A DNA stretch of 64,000 bases from Holosporaceae bacterium (lineage in GTDB: Bacteria > Pseudomonadota > Alphaproteobacteria > UBA3830), in contig JAIRZM010000021.1 in NCBI GenBank assembly GCA_031267235.1, positions 62,001 through 126,000 on the forward strand. The letters are read 5' to 3'. Each line of letters opens with the position of its first letter. Position 1 is the first letter of the stretch. Position numbers and translations under genes: made by a program. The notes under the pieces were generated by a model. It ran no database searches, was not told where the DNA came from, and saw nothing but the letters and a program-made list of their open reading frames with translations. Positions 55,756 through 64,000 of the stretch are shown piece after piece.

Positions 55756-57143
55756 TTGTTGCTTTCTCTCAACAAGAGTTATCTAAGATTTTTTCCCAGG
55801 AAGTCTTTCGAGATGTGAGCGATCTGTGTGTCAATTCCAATGAGGCGAAGGCTGGAGACTTATTTGTGGCCCTTAAGGGCGAAAAAGTAGACGGTCACTG
55901 CTTCGTTGCTCATGCTCTGGAAAACGACGCCGAGTTGGCCATCGTGGAAAAGGATAAAAATTTAGATGAAATTTGTGAAGACAGACTCATAAAAGTCGAA
56001 TCTTCCGGTGCTGCATTACGGCAATTGGCAAAATATAATATTGAAAGATCAAAGGCAAAATATGTTAGCATTACCGGCAGTGTTGGAAAAACGACTACGC
56101 GGGACATGATGCGTCATGTATTGGAACAGAATTTTGAGGATCCAAATCTTATTTACGCTAGTCGAAAAAATTTCAATAGCCAAATTGGTTTACCAATTTG
56201 TGCCGCCGTCATGCCGAATAATGTGAAAATTGGAATTTTTGAAATGGGCATGAGCTCTTCCGGGGACATAGCAAAATTGCTGGATATAGCGCCGCCGTCC
56301 ATTTCCGTAATCACGAGCATTGGAGAAGCTCATCTGAAGTTTTTTAATTCGCATCGGGAAATTGCCTTGGCAAAAGCTGAAATTTTTGCAACAAAAATAC
56401 CGCAGGAAGTCGCCATTATTCCAGCTGATTCTCCCTATACCGACTTCTTAAGGGCTAAGGCAAAAGAATGCGACATACGTAATATTTTCTCGTTTGGCTC
56501 GCCAAAATCGGATGCGCAAGTGGTTTCTTGTGATTATATGGATGAGGATAATATCTCCGTTGCAGCTAAAATTTTGAATGAAAAAGTGCAATACAGTATG
56601 CGCTGCGTCAATGACGCATGCGTTCTCAACAGCGTATTAGCAATTTTGGCTGCCCATGTCGTTTCCCAAATACCGCTGCAAAAATTGGCTGAGGCGCTTG
56701 CTTCTTTTCGATCATCTCCCCATCGTGGCGAAAGTATTTTTATGAAAAATCGTGATCTAGTTTTAATAGACGACTCCTATAACGCAAGTCCTAAATCTAT
56801 GCGATCAGCGATCCAGTCACTCTCAAAATACAAAAGGCGCAGAAAAATTCTTGTCCTGGGGGATATGTTGGAACTTGGCGATAGCGAAATATATCATCAT
56901 GAGAATTTGTCTGCCACCGTTGACAAATTTGGGATTGATCTACTATTTGCCTGCGGACCATTGTCTAAATTTTTATTAAACAATTTAAGCGGCAATGGGA
57001 GAGGCAGATGGTGCGAAAACTCTTCAGAAATAGCCGAAGAATTGCTGAAGGAAGTGCAAGATGGCGATTGCATTTTGGTAAAAGGATCTCGCGCAATGAA
57101 AATGGAACACGTGGTTGACGTTTTAATGAAAAACATGGATTGA
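55752..57143 (+). CDS. murF: UDP-MurNAc-tripeptide--D-Ala-D-Ala ligase MurF
   Basis: 463-residue Mur ligase adding D-Ala-D-Ala, the product of the ddl at 8812, to the tripeptide. P-loop ITGSVGKTTTRDMM, FEMGMSSSGDIAKL and LIDDSYNASPKSMRSA are visible. It overlaps murE by 4 bases and is 3 bases before mraY. Confidence 0.97.
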   Translation: MIVAFSQQELSKIFSQEVFRDVSDLCVNSNEAKAGDLFVALKGEKVDGHCFVAHALENDAELAIVEKDKNLDEICEDRLIKVESSGAALRQLAKYNIERSKAKYVSITGSVGKTTTRDMMRHVLEQNFEDPNLIYASRKNFNSQIGLPICAAVMPNNVKIGIFEMGMSSSGDIAKLLDIAPPSISVITSIGEAHLKFFNSHREIALAKAEIFATKIPQEVAIIPADSPYTDFLRAKAKECDIRNIFSFGSPKSDAQVVSCDYMDEDNISVAAKILNEKVQYSMRCVNDACVLNSVLAILAAHVVSQIPLQKLAEALASFRSSPHRGESIFMKNRDLVLIDDSYNASPKSMRSAIQSLSKYKRRRKILVLGDMLELGDSEIYHHENLSATVDKFGIDLLFACGPLSKFLLNNLSGNGRGRWCENSSEIAEELLKEVQDGDCILVKGSRAMKMEHVVDVLMKNMD

Positions 57144-57146
57144 TCA

Positions 57147-58220
57147 ATGCTTTACAATTTTGCGCCATATCTTGGGTTTATTTCCGGTGTAAATCTGCTG
57201 CGCTATATTTCTTTTAGAACGATGTGCGCTCTGTTGACGTCGCTGATAATTAGCTTTTTACTTTATCCTACATTTATCAGACGTTCCAAACACTCCCAGC
57301 CGATACGCAGCTGCGGTCCGGAATCTCATGTCTTGCAAAAGCAGGGAACTCCAACTATGGGCGGAGCGATCATTATTGCCGGCACTGTCATGTCTTCATT
57401 GTTATGGGGAGATGTTCGCAATAATTATTTGATATTGCTGATTCTTTTAACATTGTCCTATTGTTTTATAGGTTTTTTTGATGATATATCCAAAGTTAAA
57501 CACAGGAATTCCAGCGGCATTAGGGGAAAGAAAAAATTACTGCTGCAAACGGCGGTAACTTTGGTATTCTCTTGTTTAGTCGAATTTCTCAGGACTCCAG
57601 AGATCGCCGGTTGTTTGACGTTTCCGTTTTTGAAAAATTTTACCATAAATTGCGGTCCTCTTTTGATTGTTTTTACGTCCTTTGTCATAGTAGGCAGCTC
57701 CAATGCAGTGAATTTAACAGATGGATTGGATGGATTGGCTACCTTCCCATCCATGTTAGCGGCGTTATGCCTGGGGATTATCAGTTACATGGTGGGGCAT
57801 TTTGTTTTTGCTAACTATTTGCAGGTTGCTTACATCGCTTCCGTTGGCGAGTTATGCATTTTCTGTGGAGCATTGATTGGGGCATGTCTTGGATTTTTAT
57901 GGTACAACGCTCCTCCCGCCATGATATTTATGGGAGATACCGGATCACTGGCCATCGGGGCTGCTTTGGGCGGTATTAGCGTCATAATTAAACATGAGTT
58001 TGTTCTCGCCATCATCGGTGGGCTATTTGTATGGGAAGCCCTGTCAGTCATAATACAGGTGGCATATTTCCGGGTGACAGGCAAGAGAATCTTCCTTATG
58101 GCTCCCATACATCATCACTTTGAAAAAAAAGGCTGGACAGAATCCACGGTTGTAATTAGGTTTTGGATTATTTCCTTTGTATTTGCATTAATCGGCTTAG
58201 CAACATTGAAGATAAGATGA
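57147..58220 (+). CDS. mraY: Phospho-N-acetylmuramoyl-pentapeptide transferase MraY
   Basis: 357-residue membrane enzyme making lipid I from UDP-MurNAc-pentapeptide and undecaprenyl phosphate. About ten helices. Signatures: PTMGGAIIIAGT, FIGFFDDISKVKHRNSSG (the catalytic DD), SSNAVNLTDGLDGLA and MAPIHHHFEKKGWTE. It overlaps murD by 4 bases. Confidence 0.98.
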   Translation: MLYNFAPYLGFISGVNLLRYISFRTMCALLTSLIISFLLYPTFIRRSKHSQPIRSCGPESHVLQKQGTPTMGGAIIIAGTVMSSLLWGDVRNNYLILLILLTLSYCFIGFFDDISKVKHRNSSGIRGKKKLLLQTAVTLVFSCLVEFLRTPEIAGCLTFPFLKNFTINCGPLLIVFTSFVIVGSSNAVNLTDGLDGLATFPSMLAALCLGIISYMVGHFVFANYLQVAYIASVGELCIFCGALIGACLGFLWYNAPPAMIFMGDTGSLAIGAALGGISVIIKHEFVLAIIGGLFVWEALSVIIQVAYFRVTGKRIFLMAPIHHHFEKKGWTESTVVIRFWIISFVFALIGLATLKIR

Positions 58221-59587
58221 TTTCACTGGACTGCTATAGAAATAAACGTGTGGGCGTGATTGGTCTCGGGAAAACTGGGCAAGCAGTGGTGGCAGCTTTG
58301 CGGGAAGGTGGAGCCCATGTAAGCGCTCATGATGACTTTTTGATATCCGGCGATCAGTACAATAACTTGGAATTATTTGATTTCGATTGGAGCACTATGG
58401 ATTTCTTGGTGATTAGTCCGGGAGTTAATCTTTTGTGGCCCAACAAAAATTTGGCTGTAGAGTTAGCTCAAAAACATTTTGTTCCCATAATTAATGACAT
58501 TGATTTGTTTCAGTCCCAGGTTCTTGGTAAAAAAATATGCCTAACGGGGACCAATGGAAAATCCACCACGGCAGCCTTAATTGATCATATATTCAAGCGT
58601 GGCGGCAAATATTCTTCCATCGGAGGAAATTTTGGCAATTCTGTCTTTTCCCTAGAAGCGAACAGCGAGTTCTACGTTCTAGAACTTTCCTCCTATCAAT
58701 TGGAATCTTGTAATATTCTTGGATTTGATACGGCGGTTTTGCTGAATATTAGGCCAGATCATCTGGCTAGACATGGAGGAATGGCCGGATATGTTGCCGC
58801 CAAACAGAAAATCTTCGGCAACTTTGGTACAGAATCTAAGGCAGTCATAGGGATCGATGATGAACATTGCCTGGAAATTGGTAGGTTTTTGAAAACGATA
58901 AAACAGCCGAATATAATTACCGTTTCCGGCGAAATGGTTCCGGATTTAGGAGTTGGTTGGAGCGAAGAAAGCTTGATTGACAATCGTTCTGGCTCTTTTG
59001 TCACTGTTTGTGCTGCTCCTCCGCAATTGGATGGCGTTCATAATCGCCAGAATATTGCTGCAGCTTACGCTGTTTGCGTAGCAAATGGTCTCAATGGCGA
59101 CGATTTTTGCAAAGGCCTATGCTCGTTTGACGGCCTAGAACATCGACAGGAATTTGTGGACGATATTTATGGTATTCACTATATTAACGACAGCAAAGCC
59201 ACAAACGCCGACGCTGCAGAGCAAGCTCTCAGACGTTTCAATAAGATAATATGGATATTGGGAGGACGGCCCAAAGAGAATGGCATTTTTTCTTTGGTAA
59301 AATATTTTCCACGCATAAAATTCGCGCTTTTAATTGGAGAAGCTGCCGAAGAATGGTCACAGTTTCTCGAAGCAAATGGAGTAGGCAACGAAGTTTCCGG
59401 CACTTTGGATGTGGCGGTTAGTCGAGCCAACGAAATATCAAAAAAATACCAAGCAGAAGTCGTATTACTATCTCCGGCTTGCGCCAGCTTCGATCAATTC
59501 AAGGATTTTGAGGATCGCGGCAATAGATTTAAGAAATTAGTGGGTGATCTTCGCCGTAAAGCAGTGGACTTTGATTGTGATAAATGA
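58217..59587 (+). CDS. murD: UDP-MurNAc-L-alanine--D-glutamate ligase MurD
   Basis: 456 residues from the ATG overlapping the mraY stop (58217); an earlier in-frame ATG at 58163 lies inside mraY. RVGVIGLGKTGQAVVAAL begins the N-terminal fold, followed by the P-loop LTGTNGKSTTAALI and the Mg site LELSSYQLESC, and YINDSKATNADAAEQAL. It ends this dcw half. ftsW and murG, which usually follow, are absent; murG is at 5421. Confidence 0.97.
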   Translation: MISLDCYRNKRVGVIGLGKTGQAVVAALREGGAHVSAHDDFLISGDQYNNLELFDFDWSTMDFLVISPGVNLLWPNKNLAVELAQKHFVPIINDIDLFQSQVLGKKICLTGTNGKSTTAALIDHIFKRGGKYSSIGGNFGNSVFSLEANSEFYVLELSSYQLESCNILGFDTAVLLNIRPDHLARHGGMAGYVAAKQKIFGNFGTESKAVIGIDDEHCLEIGRFLKTIKQPNIITVSGEMVPDLGVGWSEESLIDNRSGSFVTVCAAPPQLDGVHNRQNIAAAYAVCVANGLNGDDFCKGLCSFDGLEHRQEFVDDIYGIHYINDSKATNADAAEQALRRFNKIIWILGGRPKENGIFSLVKYFPRIKFALLIGEAAEEWSQFLEANGVGNEVSGTLDVAVSRANEISKKYQAEVVLLSPACASFDQFKDFEDRGNRFKKLVGDLRRKAVDFDCDK

Positions 59588-59632
59588 TAGCATGCCCGCT
59601 GTGAGTGTAGAGGCGTGTTAGGATCTTGATAA

Positions 59633-59950
59633 ATGGGCGATGTTACGTTCGGGATTTTGTTGTTCTCGGTGTTTCTTGCCGGGTTGTTTAGCAAAAGCGT
59701 GGGCGAGCGCATTCTGCGCGCAATAGGAGCCCATGATTGCAGCTTGAATCTGAATTGTCGTGACAATAATCGACCTGTTTCCATCGACATATGTGAAAAG
59801 CAAGATTTTCGTAATCGCAATGGAAGCCGTAGTGATGAGTTACACATTCTCGGCAGCATGTGGTTCTATATGGCATCCAATGACGAGAGAGACATGCAAA
59901 TTTATAGCCCAACTCCTCTGCAGGATATTGACCCTCAGAACCTTGCCTAG
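59633..59950 (+). CDS. Possible small membrane protein after murD
   Basis: 105-codon frame beginning MGDVTFGILLFSVFLAGLFS, a plausible membrane or signal segment, followed by a polar region. An AGGA lies about 12 bases before the ATG. I recognise no family, and long frames on the other strand overlap it, so coding is uncertain. It occupies the place where ftsW would be expected but is not ftsW (one short helix instead of ten). Confidence 0.35.
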   Translation: MGDVTFGILLFSVFLAGLFSKSVGERILRAIGAHDCSLNLNCRDNNRPVSIDICEKQDFRNRNGSRSDELHILGSMWFYMASNDERDMQIYSPTPLQDIDPQNLA

Positions 59951-59958
59951 CTATTGAA

Positions 59959-59976
59959 AAATCCGCATTGCGGGTT
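59959..59976. other. Short hairpin after the small ORF
   Basis: CCGC-ATT-GCGG with flanking AAT/GTT pairing starts 9 bases after the stop at 59950. The T-run lies on the minus-strand side (TTTTT), so it could act as a weak bidirectional terminator. Confidence 0.3.
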
Positions 59977-60148
59977 TGAAATTTGCTGAGCAGTTTATTT
60001 TACTGATGCCTTACACAAGAATTATTCAACCAACTTCCGCTATAATTTCTGCAGAAAAATTGTTTTACTTCTATTGGAACTATAGCGGCGAATTTTTTTA
60101 TCTATTGACCTTTTGAGCCTTAAACTGTACAAGGTAGTCGTGCCTATG

Positions 60149-60219
60149 GCGGGCGTAGCTCAATGGTAGAGCACTAGCTTCCCAAGCTCGGGACGAGGGT
60201 TCGATTCCCTTCGCCCGCT
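60149..60219 (+). tRNA. tRNA-Gly (CCC)
   Basis: Acceptor stem GCGGGCG/CGCCCGC, D-arm GCTCAATGGTAGAGC, loop TTCCCAA (anticodon CCC), T-arm AGGGTTCGATTCCCT. The anticodon stem CTAGC/GCTCG has a T-C mismatch at the second pair. The 3' end continues TCCG, so CCA is not fully encoded and must be completed by nucleotidyltransferase, unlike the two other tRNAs in the window. Confidence 0.9.
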
Positions 60220-60237
60220 CCGATCGGTGAGATTCTT

Positions 60238-61914
60238 ATGAGAGAAGAGAAAAGCGTAAATTTCATGGAAAGCACTAGGAATGCGTGCCTCCTTTCGCTG
60301 CTGTTGTTGCTCTTTTTTTCCTACGAGATTGGGAATAGACACTTCGCAGATCCTGACGAAGGCAGATATGTGGAAATACCCAGAGAAATGGTTGTAAGCG
60401 GAGACTACGTAACGCCGCGCCTTAATGGGCTAAAATATTTTGAAAAACCTCCATTGTTCTACTGGATGCAGGCGGCGTCCATCAAGGCGTTTGGTATAGG
60501 CGAAATAAGCATGAGAATTTGGGTTATGCTTTTTGCGGTCATCGGATGCCTTGGAGTTTTCTTTATTGGTTCGCGCTGTTACTCCGTCAAAGTAGGTCTT
60601 CTATCAACTGGAATATTGGCCACCAGCGTTTTATATTACGTTCACAGTCGATTGATTATTTTAGATCTTGTTCTCTCGGTTTTAATGAATGGAGCTTTGG
60701 GGTGTTTTTATCTTGTTTTTGTGAGTAAAAATGCCGGGAAATTATCACACAAACCCTGGATTATTATTATGTATGCGCTATCTGCGCTGGCATGCTTAAC
60801 CAAGGGACTTGTGGGAATCGTTTTACCTGGATTTATTGTGTTTCTGTGGATGGCGCTTACGGGCGGCTGGAAAAAAATAAGAGAAATATTGTATCTTCCA
60901 GGGTTGCTGGTTTTTTTTGCGTTATTTTTGCCTTGGCATATCTTGGTTGCCAGCCGAAACGATGATTTTCTTCATTACTATTTCGTGGTAGAGCACTTTC
61001 TGAGGTATACTAGCACCATTCATTATAGATATCAGCCTGTGTGGTTTTTTGTGCCGGTTCTATTGGTGGGTTTTTTCCCCTGGACCGGCTTTTTTCTTGT
61101 TGGTCTAAAAAATTCATTGCAAAAAATCAGAAAAAATTCAGAAAATATCTTTCTGGTATGTTGGATTCTGGGTGTTTTGCTTTTTTTCTCTTTCTCTGGA
61201 TCAAAGCTGATACCATACATTCTTCCGGCAGCGCAGCCCATGGCTCTTGTTACCGGAATCACATTGGCGAAATCCATTGAGTCCAGGGATGGAAATTTCA
61301 AAAGTGGTGTTTTGTTAAACATTTTGTTCATTGCCATCGCCTATGGCGCATACTTGTTGGCAAAATCGCAGATTGCCGATGTTATGGAAGATGTAAATGC
61401 CAGTCTGTTGCTGTGTGTTTTTTTTGGCTTAGTTTTGGTTGCGGCGATTATCTTGCTCTATGCTTTGTATTTTAAGAATTCCAGATACAAAGCTCTGCTG
61501 TTTTATCTATTCCTAAGCGCAAATATAATGCTGGTCCTGAATAAAGCTGCAACTTTTTATCAAGAGGTGAAAAAACCATCCACCAAATGCTTTGCTGAAA
61601 TTATTAATCTCAACAGAAAAAGCGATGATTTGGTTTTTTGCTATGGCAGATATTATCAAGATTTTCCAGCATATTTGGGGAATACGGTTGGCGTTGTGAA
61701 TTTTGTGGGAGAACTGGAGTTTGGAGCTCGTTCCGAGAAGAATACGGACAGACTAATAGCGAAGGAGGATTTTTGGAAATTATGGAATACTACAAATCGT
61801 AGAATTTTTCTGCTACTATCCATTGGAGACTATAGAGAAGTTTTTACGAAGGTTAACATGGTTCACAAGATACTTGATCTTAATAAATATTTTCTGGTGA
61901 TCACAAATCAATGA
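60238..61914 (+). CDS. arnT: ArnT-like lipid A aminoarabinose transferase
   Basis: 558-residue GT-C (family 39-like) transferase with about 12 membrane helices and a periplasmic C-terminal domain. ArnT moves 4-amino-4-deoxy-L-arabinose from undecaprenyl phosphate to lipid A, which lowers the negative charge and resists cationic peptides. Visible: RHFADPDEGRYVEIPREM (the family catalytic Asp-Glu near residue 40) and YFEKPPLFYWMQA. It overlaps the next gene by 4 bases. A different undecaprenyl-linked sugar is possible, but arnB and arnC next door favour aminoarabinose. Confidence 0.87.
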   Translation: MREEKSVNFMESTRNACLLSLLLLLFFSYEIGNRHFADPDEGRYVEIPREMVVSGDYVTPRLNGLKYFEKPPLFYWMQAASIKAFGIGEISMRIWVMLFAVIGCLGVFFIGSRCYSVKVGLLSTGILATSVLYYVHSRLIILDLVLSVLMNGALGCFYLVFVSKNAGKLSHKPWIIIMYALSALACLTKGLVGIVLPGFIVFLWMALTGGWKKIREILYLPGLLVFFALFLPWHILVASRNDDFLHYYFVVEHFLRYTSTIHYRYQPVWFFVPVLLVGFFPWTGFFLVGLKNSLQKIRKNSENIFLVCWILGVLLFFSFSGSKLIPYILPAAQPMALVTGITLAKSIESRDGNFKSGVLLNILFIAIAYGAYLLAKSQIADVMEDVNASLLLCVFFGLVLVAAIILLYALYFKNSRYKALLFYLFLSANIMLVLNKAATFYQEVKKPSTKCFAEIINLNRKSDDLVFCYGRYYQDFPAYLGNTVGVVNFVGELEFGARSEKNTDRLIAKEDFWKLWNTTNRRIFLLLSIGDYREVFTKVNMVHKILDLNKYFLVITNQ

Positions 61915-62270
61915 AATTTTTGAATTGTTTCCTTGTCTTTCTGCAGATAATTATGAATTCTACAGCTCAGGTTATTTTTAAGAAAGGAGCTTCTATGATT
62001 AATTATAATCAGCCGTTAGGCTCTCTCTGCTTATCCATAATTGCCAATATCTACGTTTGCTCAGGTGTTTTTGTGTTGATTATGGGGTTGATTCTGTGGA
62101 TATATTTAATTTCTCAGTTTGATGTGGGTTTTCTGTATCCAATCACTAGCTTGGGATTCGTGATTACGTCAATTGCCGGATGGGCGTTTCTGGGGGAAAT
62201 TATCACTTGGCATCGGGTTGTTGGAATTTCTTTTATATTAGTTGGGGTGATGTTTGTTGCAAAAAGTTGA
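61911..62270 (+). CDS. SMR-family flippase-like protein (ArnE/ArnF type)
   Basis: 119-residue four-helix membrane protein of the small multidrug-resistance/EamA type. QIIMNSTAQVIFKKGAS and FDVGFLYPITSLGFVITSIA match the topology of ArnE and ArnF, which together flip undecaprenyl-phosphate-aminoarabinose. Only one such gene is seen here; a homodimer or a second subunit outside the window is needed. It overlaps arnT and arnB. Confidence 0.75.
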   Translation: MKFLNCFLVFLQIIMNSTAQVIFKKGASMINYNQPLGSLCLSIIANIYVCSGVFVLIMGLILWIYLISQFDVGFLYPITSLGFVITSIAGWAFLGEIITWHRVVGISFILVGVMFVAKS

Positions 62271-63408
62271 TAAGTTTATTCCCATTGCGAAACCGAGCAT
62301 AAGCGAAGAAACAATTGACGAGGTGGTTGGTGTTTTGCGTTCAGGTTGGTTGGCTACCGGTCAACTAACTCAAAAATTTGAAGAAAATCTGAAGAAATAT
62401 TTTGGCGGTAGGTCTGTTATGACTTTTTCGAGCGCTACCGCTGGGCTTCACGCTTCATTGATGGCAATTGGGCTGAAAATGGGAGATGAAGTTATTACAA
62501 CTTCCTTAACCTTTGCCGCCACCGCTAACGTAATCGCCATGTTGGGCGCAAAACCGGTTTTTGTGGATATTGAGCTGGATACTTTCAATATAGATCACAA
62601 CAAAATCATGGCGGCTTGCACCTCGAGGACAAAGGCTATTATGCCGGTGCATTACGCCGGACTGTCCGTGCATTTAGATCCGATCTATGAAATAGCAAAA
62701 AAGAAGAATCTCCGAGTTATAGAAGACGCTGCTCACGCAATGGGGACCTGCTACAAGAATCGGAAAATTGGGACTTTTGGGGATATTCAGGTCTTCAGCT
62801 TTCATCCCATAAAAAACATGACTTCCGGAGAAGGCGGATGCGTTGTTTTAGATTCCGAATCGGAGCAAAAAATCATTGCTCTCCAAAGATTTCATGGCAT
62901 TGATCGCTCCATTTGGGATAGATTCTCTAAAACTGCAAATTGCTATTACGATGTTGTATTCCCAGGCTTTAAAAGCAATATGTCGGACATTCAATCGGCA
63001 ATCGGAATACATCAGCTGAAAGAAGTCGAGACCATGAATGAGCGTAGACGTTACCTTTCGGCCAGGTATCGAACGGCTTTTGAAGATATGTCCGACGAAT
63101 TTGTGATGCAAGAAACTCCAAGGTTTGATTTTGTGCACTCGGGAAATCTCTTTCCAATTTGCTTTCAGGATGAGACGCGGCGCGACTTTTTTATGAATTT
63201 TCTCAAAGAAAAGTCCATAGGCTCCATACCCTATTACACTCCGCTGCACCTCTTTAATTATTACCAAAAGACTTTCGGATATAAAAAGGGAGATCTGCCA
63301 AACGCAGAATATGTTGGCTCCAGAATAGTTTGTTTGCCGTTGTATTATGCGCTCACGGATGCAGAGCAAGATTATGTAATAGATACTGTAAGGAAATTTT
63401 TTCGGTGA
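62254..63408 (+). CDS. arnB: UDP-4-keto-pentose aminotransferase ArnB
   Basis: 384-residue DegT/DnrJ/EryC1-type PLP enzyme. The order FIPIAKPSISEETIDEV, VLRSGWLATG, SSATAGLHASLMAIG, IMPVHYAGLSVHLDPIY, VIEDAAHAMGT and SFHPIKNMTSGEGG closely follows ArnB; the lysine in HPIKN binds PLP. It aminates UDP-4-keto-arabinose. It starts with TTG (62254 or 62257) after GGGGTGA, and overlaps the previous gene by 17 bases. Confidence 0.88.
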   Translation: MLQKVDKFIPIAKPSISEETIDEVVGVLRSGWLATGQLTQKFEENLKKYFGGRSVMTFSSATAGLHASLMAIGLKMGDEVITTSLTFAATANVIAMLGAKPVFVDIELDTFNIDHNKIMAACTSRTKAIMPVHYAGLSVHLDPIYEIAKKKNLRVIEDAAHAMGTCYKNRKIGTFGDIQVFSFHPIKNMTSGEGGCVVLDSESEQKIIALQRFHGIDRSIWDRFSKTANCYYDVVFPGFKSNMSDIQSAIGIHQLKEVETMNERRRYLSARYRTAFEDMSDEFVMQETPRFDFVHSGNLFPICFQDETRRDFFMNFLKEKSIGSIPYYTPLHLFNYYQKTFGYKKGDLPNAEYVGSRIVCLPLYYALTDAEQDYVIDTVRKFFR

Positions 63409-63413
63409 ATAAC

Positions 63414-64000
63414 ATGGTTAGTGGCGGAAAAAAGACGGCAAGACCAAGAGCATCTGAAGTCTCTCCAGAGATTTCTGTGGTTATTCCCGTCTTCAATGAA
63501 CAGGAGAACGTTGACTTACTTTTTCGTCGTCTACTAAAGACGATGGATGCAATCAAAAAGGTGTATGAAGTTATCGTGATAGACGATGGAAGTTCCGATA
63601 ATACTCCTCGGATGTTGCGCGACTGGTTCCGAAAGCGCTCAGATGTTTTAAGAATAATTACGTTTAATGGAAATTATGGTCAATATGTGGCCATTCTCGC
63701 TGGGTTTGAGCGGGTTCGCGGAAACATAATTGTAACTATGGATGCAGATCTGCAAAACTTGCCCGAAGAAATACCTAATTTACTAAATAAAATAAAAGAA
63801 GGTTATGATCTGGTGGGCGGATACAGAGCAATGCGCCATGATAACTGGTTTAGAACAAAGGCATCCAAAATAGTAAATATCCTGAGAGCAAAAATGACAG
63901 GAATAGAGACAAAAGACCACGGATGCATGCTGCGCGCTTACAAAAGGATTATAGTGGATGAAGTTGTAAAAACCAGAGAAACGTCTACTTTTATTACGGC
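63414..64000 (+). CDS. arnC: ArnC-like undecaprenyl-phosphate transferase (partial)
   Basis: First 195 codons of a GT2 glycosyltransferase, cut by the window edge. ArnC links 4-formamido-4-deoxy-L-arabinose to undecaprenyl phosphate. Motifs are SVVIPVFNEQENVD, VIVIDDGSSDNTPRM, NGNYGQYVAILAGF, MDADLQNLPEEIPNLL and DHGCMLRAYKR, in the order seen in ArnC. The C-terminal membrane helices are outside. ATG 63414 or GTG 63405, which overlaps the arnB stop, may be used. Confidence 0.87.
   Translation, partial: MVSGGKKTARPRASEVSPEISVVIPVFNEQENVDLLFRRLLKTMDAIKKVYEVIVIDDGSSDNTPRMLRDWFRKRSDVLRIITFNGNYGQYVAILAGFERVRGNIIVTMDADLQNLPEEIPNLLNKIKEGYDLVGGYRAMRHDNWFRTKASKIVNILRAKMTGIETKDHGCMLRAYKRIIVDEVVKTRETSTFIT

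Noticed and set aside
59494..59859. 121-codon minus-strand frame
   Set aside because: It runs into the 3' end of murD on the opposite strand and lacks any motif.

Overview
The window is a gene-dense, moderately AT-rich bacterial chromosome segment with short intergenic gaps, many 4-base ATGA overlaps and several TTG/GTG starts. It looks like an alphaproteobacterium with a Gram-negative envelope: MurE carries the DNPR signature of meso-diaminopimelate ligases, there are Tol proteins, a porin and lipid A-modifying genes, and the tmRNA gene is circularly permuted (two-piece), a form characteristic of Alphaproteobacteria. A type VI secretion system together with secreted low-complexity proteins suggests a host- or protist-associated lineage such as Holosporales. 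That placement is inference, not something the sequence proves.

Layout. 1-3384 (minus): elongasome genes mreB-mreC-mreD-mrdA, mrdA cut by the window edge. 3528-4934: secreted protein of unknown function. About 4965-5280 (minus): permuted ssrA. 5421-13143: second half of the dcw cluster, murG-murC-murB-ddl-ftsQ-ftsA-ftsZ. 13200-14016: tRNA-Trp-secE-nusG. 14037-16113: yebC and a thiolase. 16391-19596: two secreted proteins, one a very large D/N/S/Y-rich tandem-repeat protein. 19777-26948: sodB, a PhnP-like hydrolase, an XRE regulator, alaS, an RluA-family pseudouridine synthase and fabD. 26982-30127: porin, pgsA, an SH3b protein, tRNA-Gly(UCC) and a 56-codon Flp-type pilin gene. 30127-34998: transaldolase-like gene, miaB-ybeY-corC, map, radC.

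35004-50028 is the most unusual part. Type VI secretion genes lie on both sides of a conserved ruvC-ruvA-ruvB-tolQ-tolR-tolA-tolB block: hcp-tssE-tssF-tssG follow tolB on the minus strand, and tssM-tssA run divergently on the plus strand. The sheath (tssB/C), baseplate (tssK), membrane (tssJ/L), ClpV and VgrG genes are not in the window, and neither is pal. 50047-59587: an NhaD-type antiporter, then the first half of the dcw cluster, rsmH-ftsL-ftsI-murE-murF-mraY-murD. 60149-64000: tRNA-Gly(CCC) and an arn-type cluster (arnT, an ArnE/F-like SMR protein, arnB, arnC cut by the edge) predicted to place 4-amino-4-deoxy-L-arabinose on lipid A.

Together the window encodes most of the cytoplasmic peptidoglycan precursor pathway (MurB-G, Ddl, MraY), the elongasome and divisome cores, the outer-membrane constriction machine, lipid A masking and part of a contact-dependent secretion apparatus. 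I saw no CRISPR array, insertion sequence, prophage or rRNA gene.
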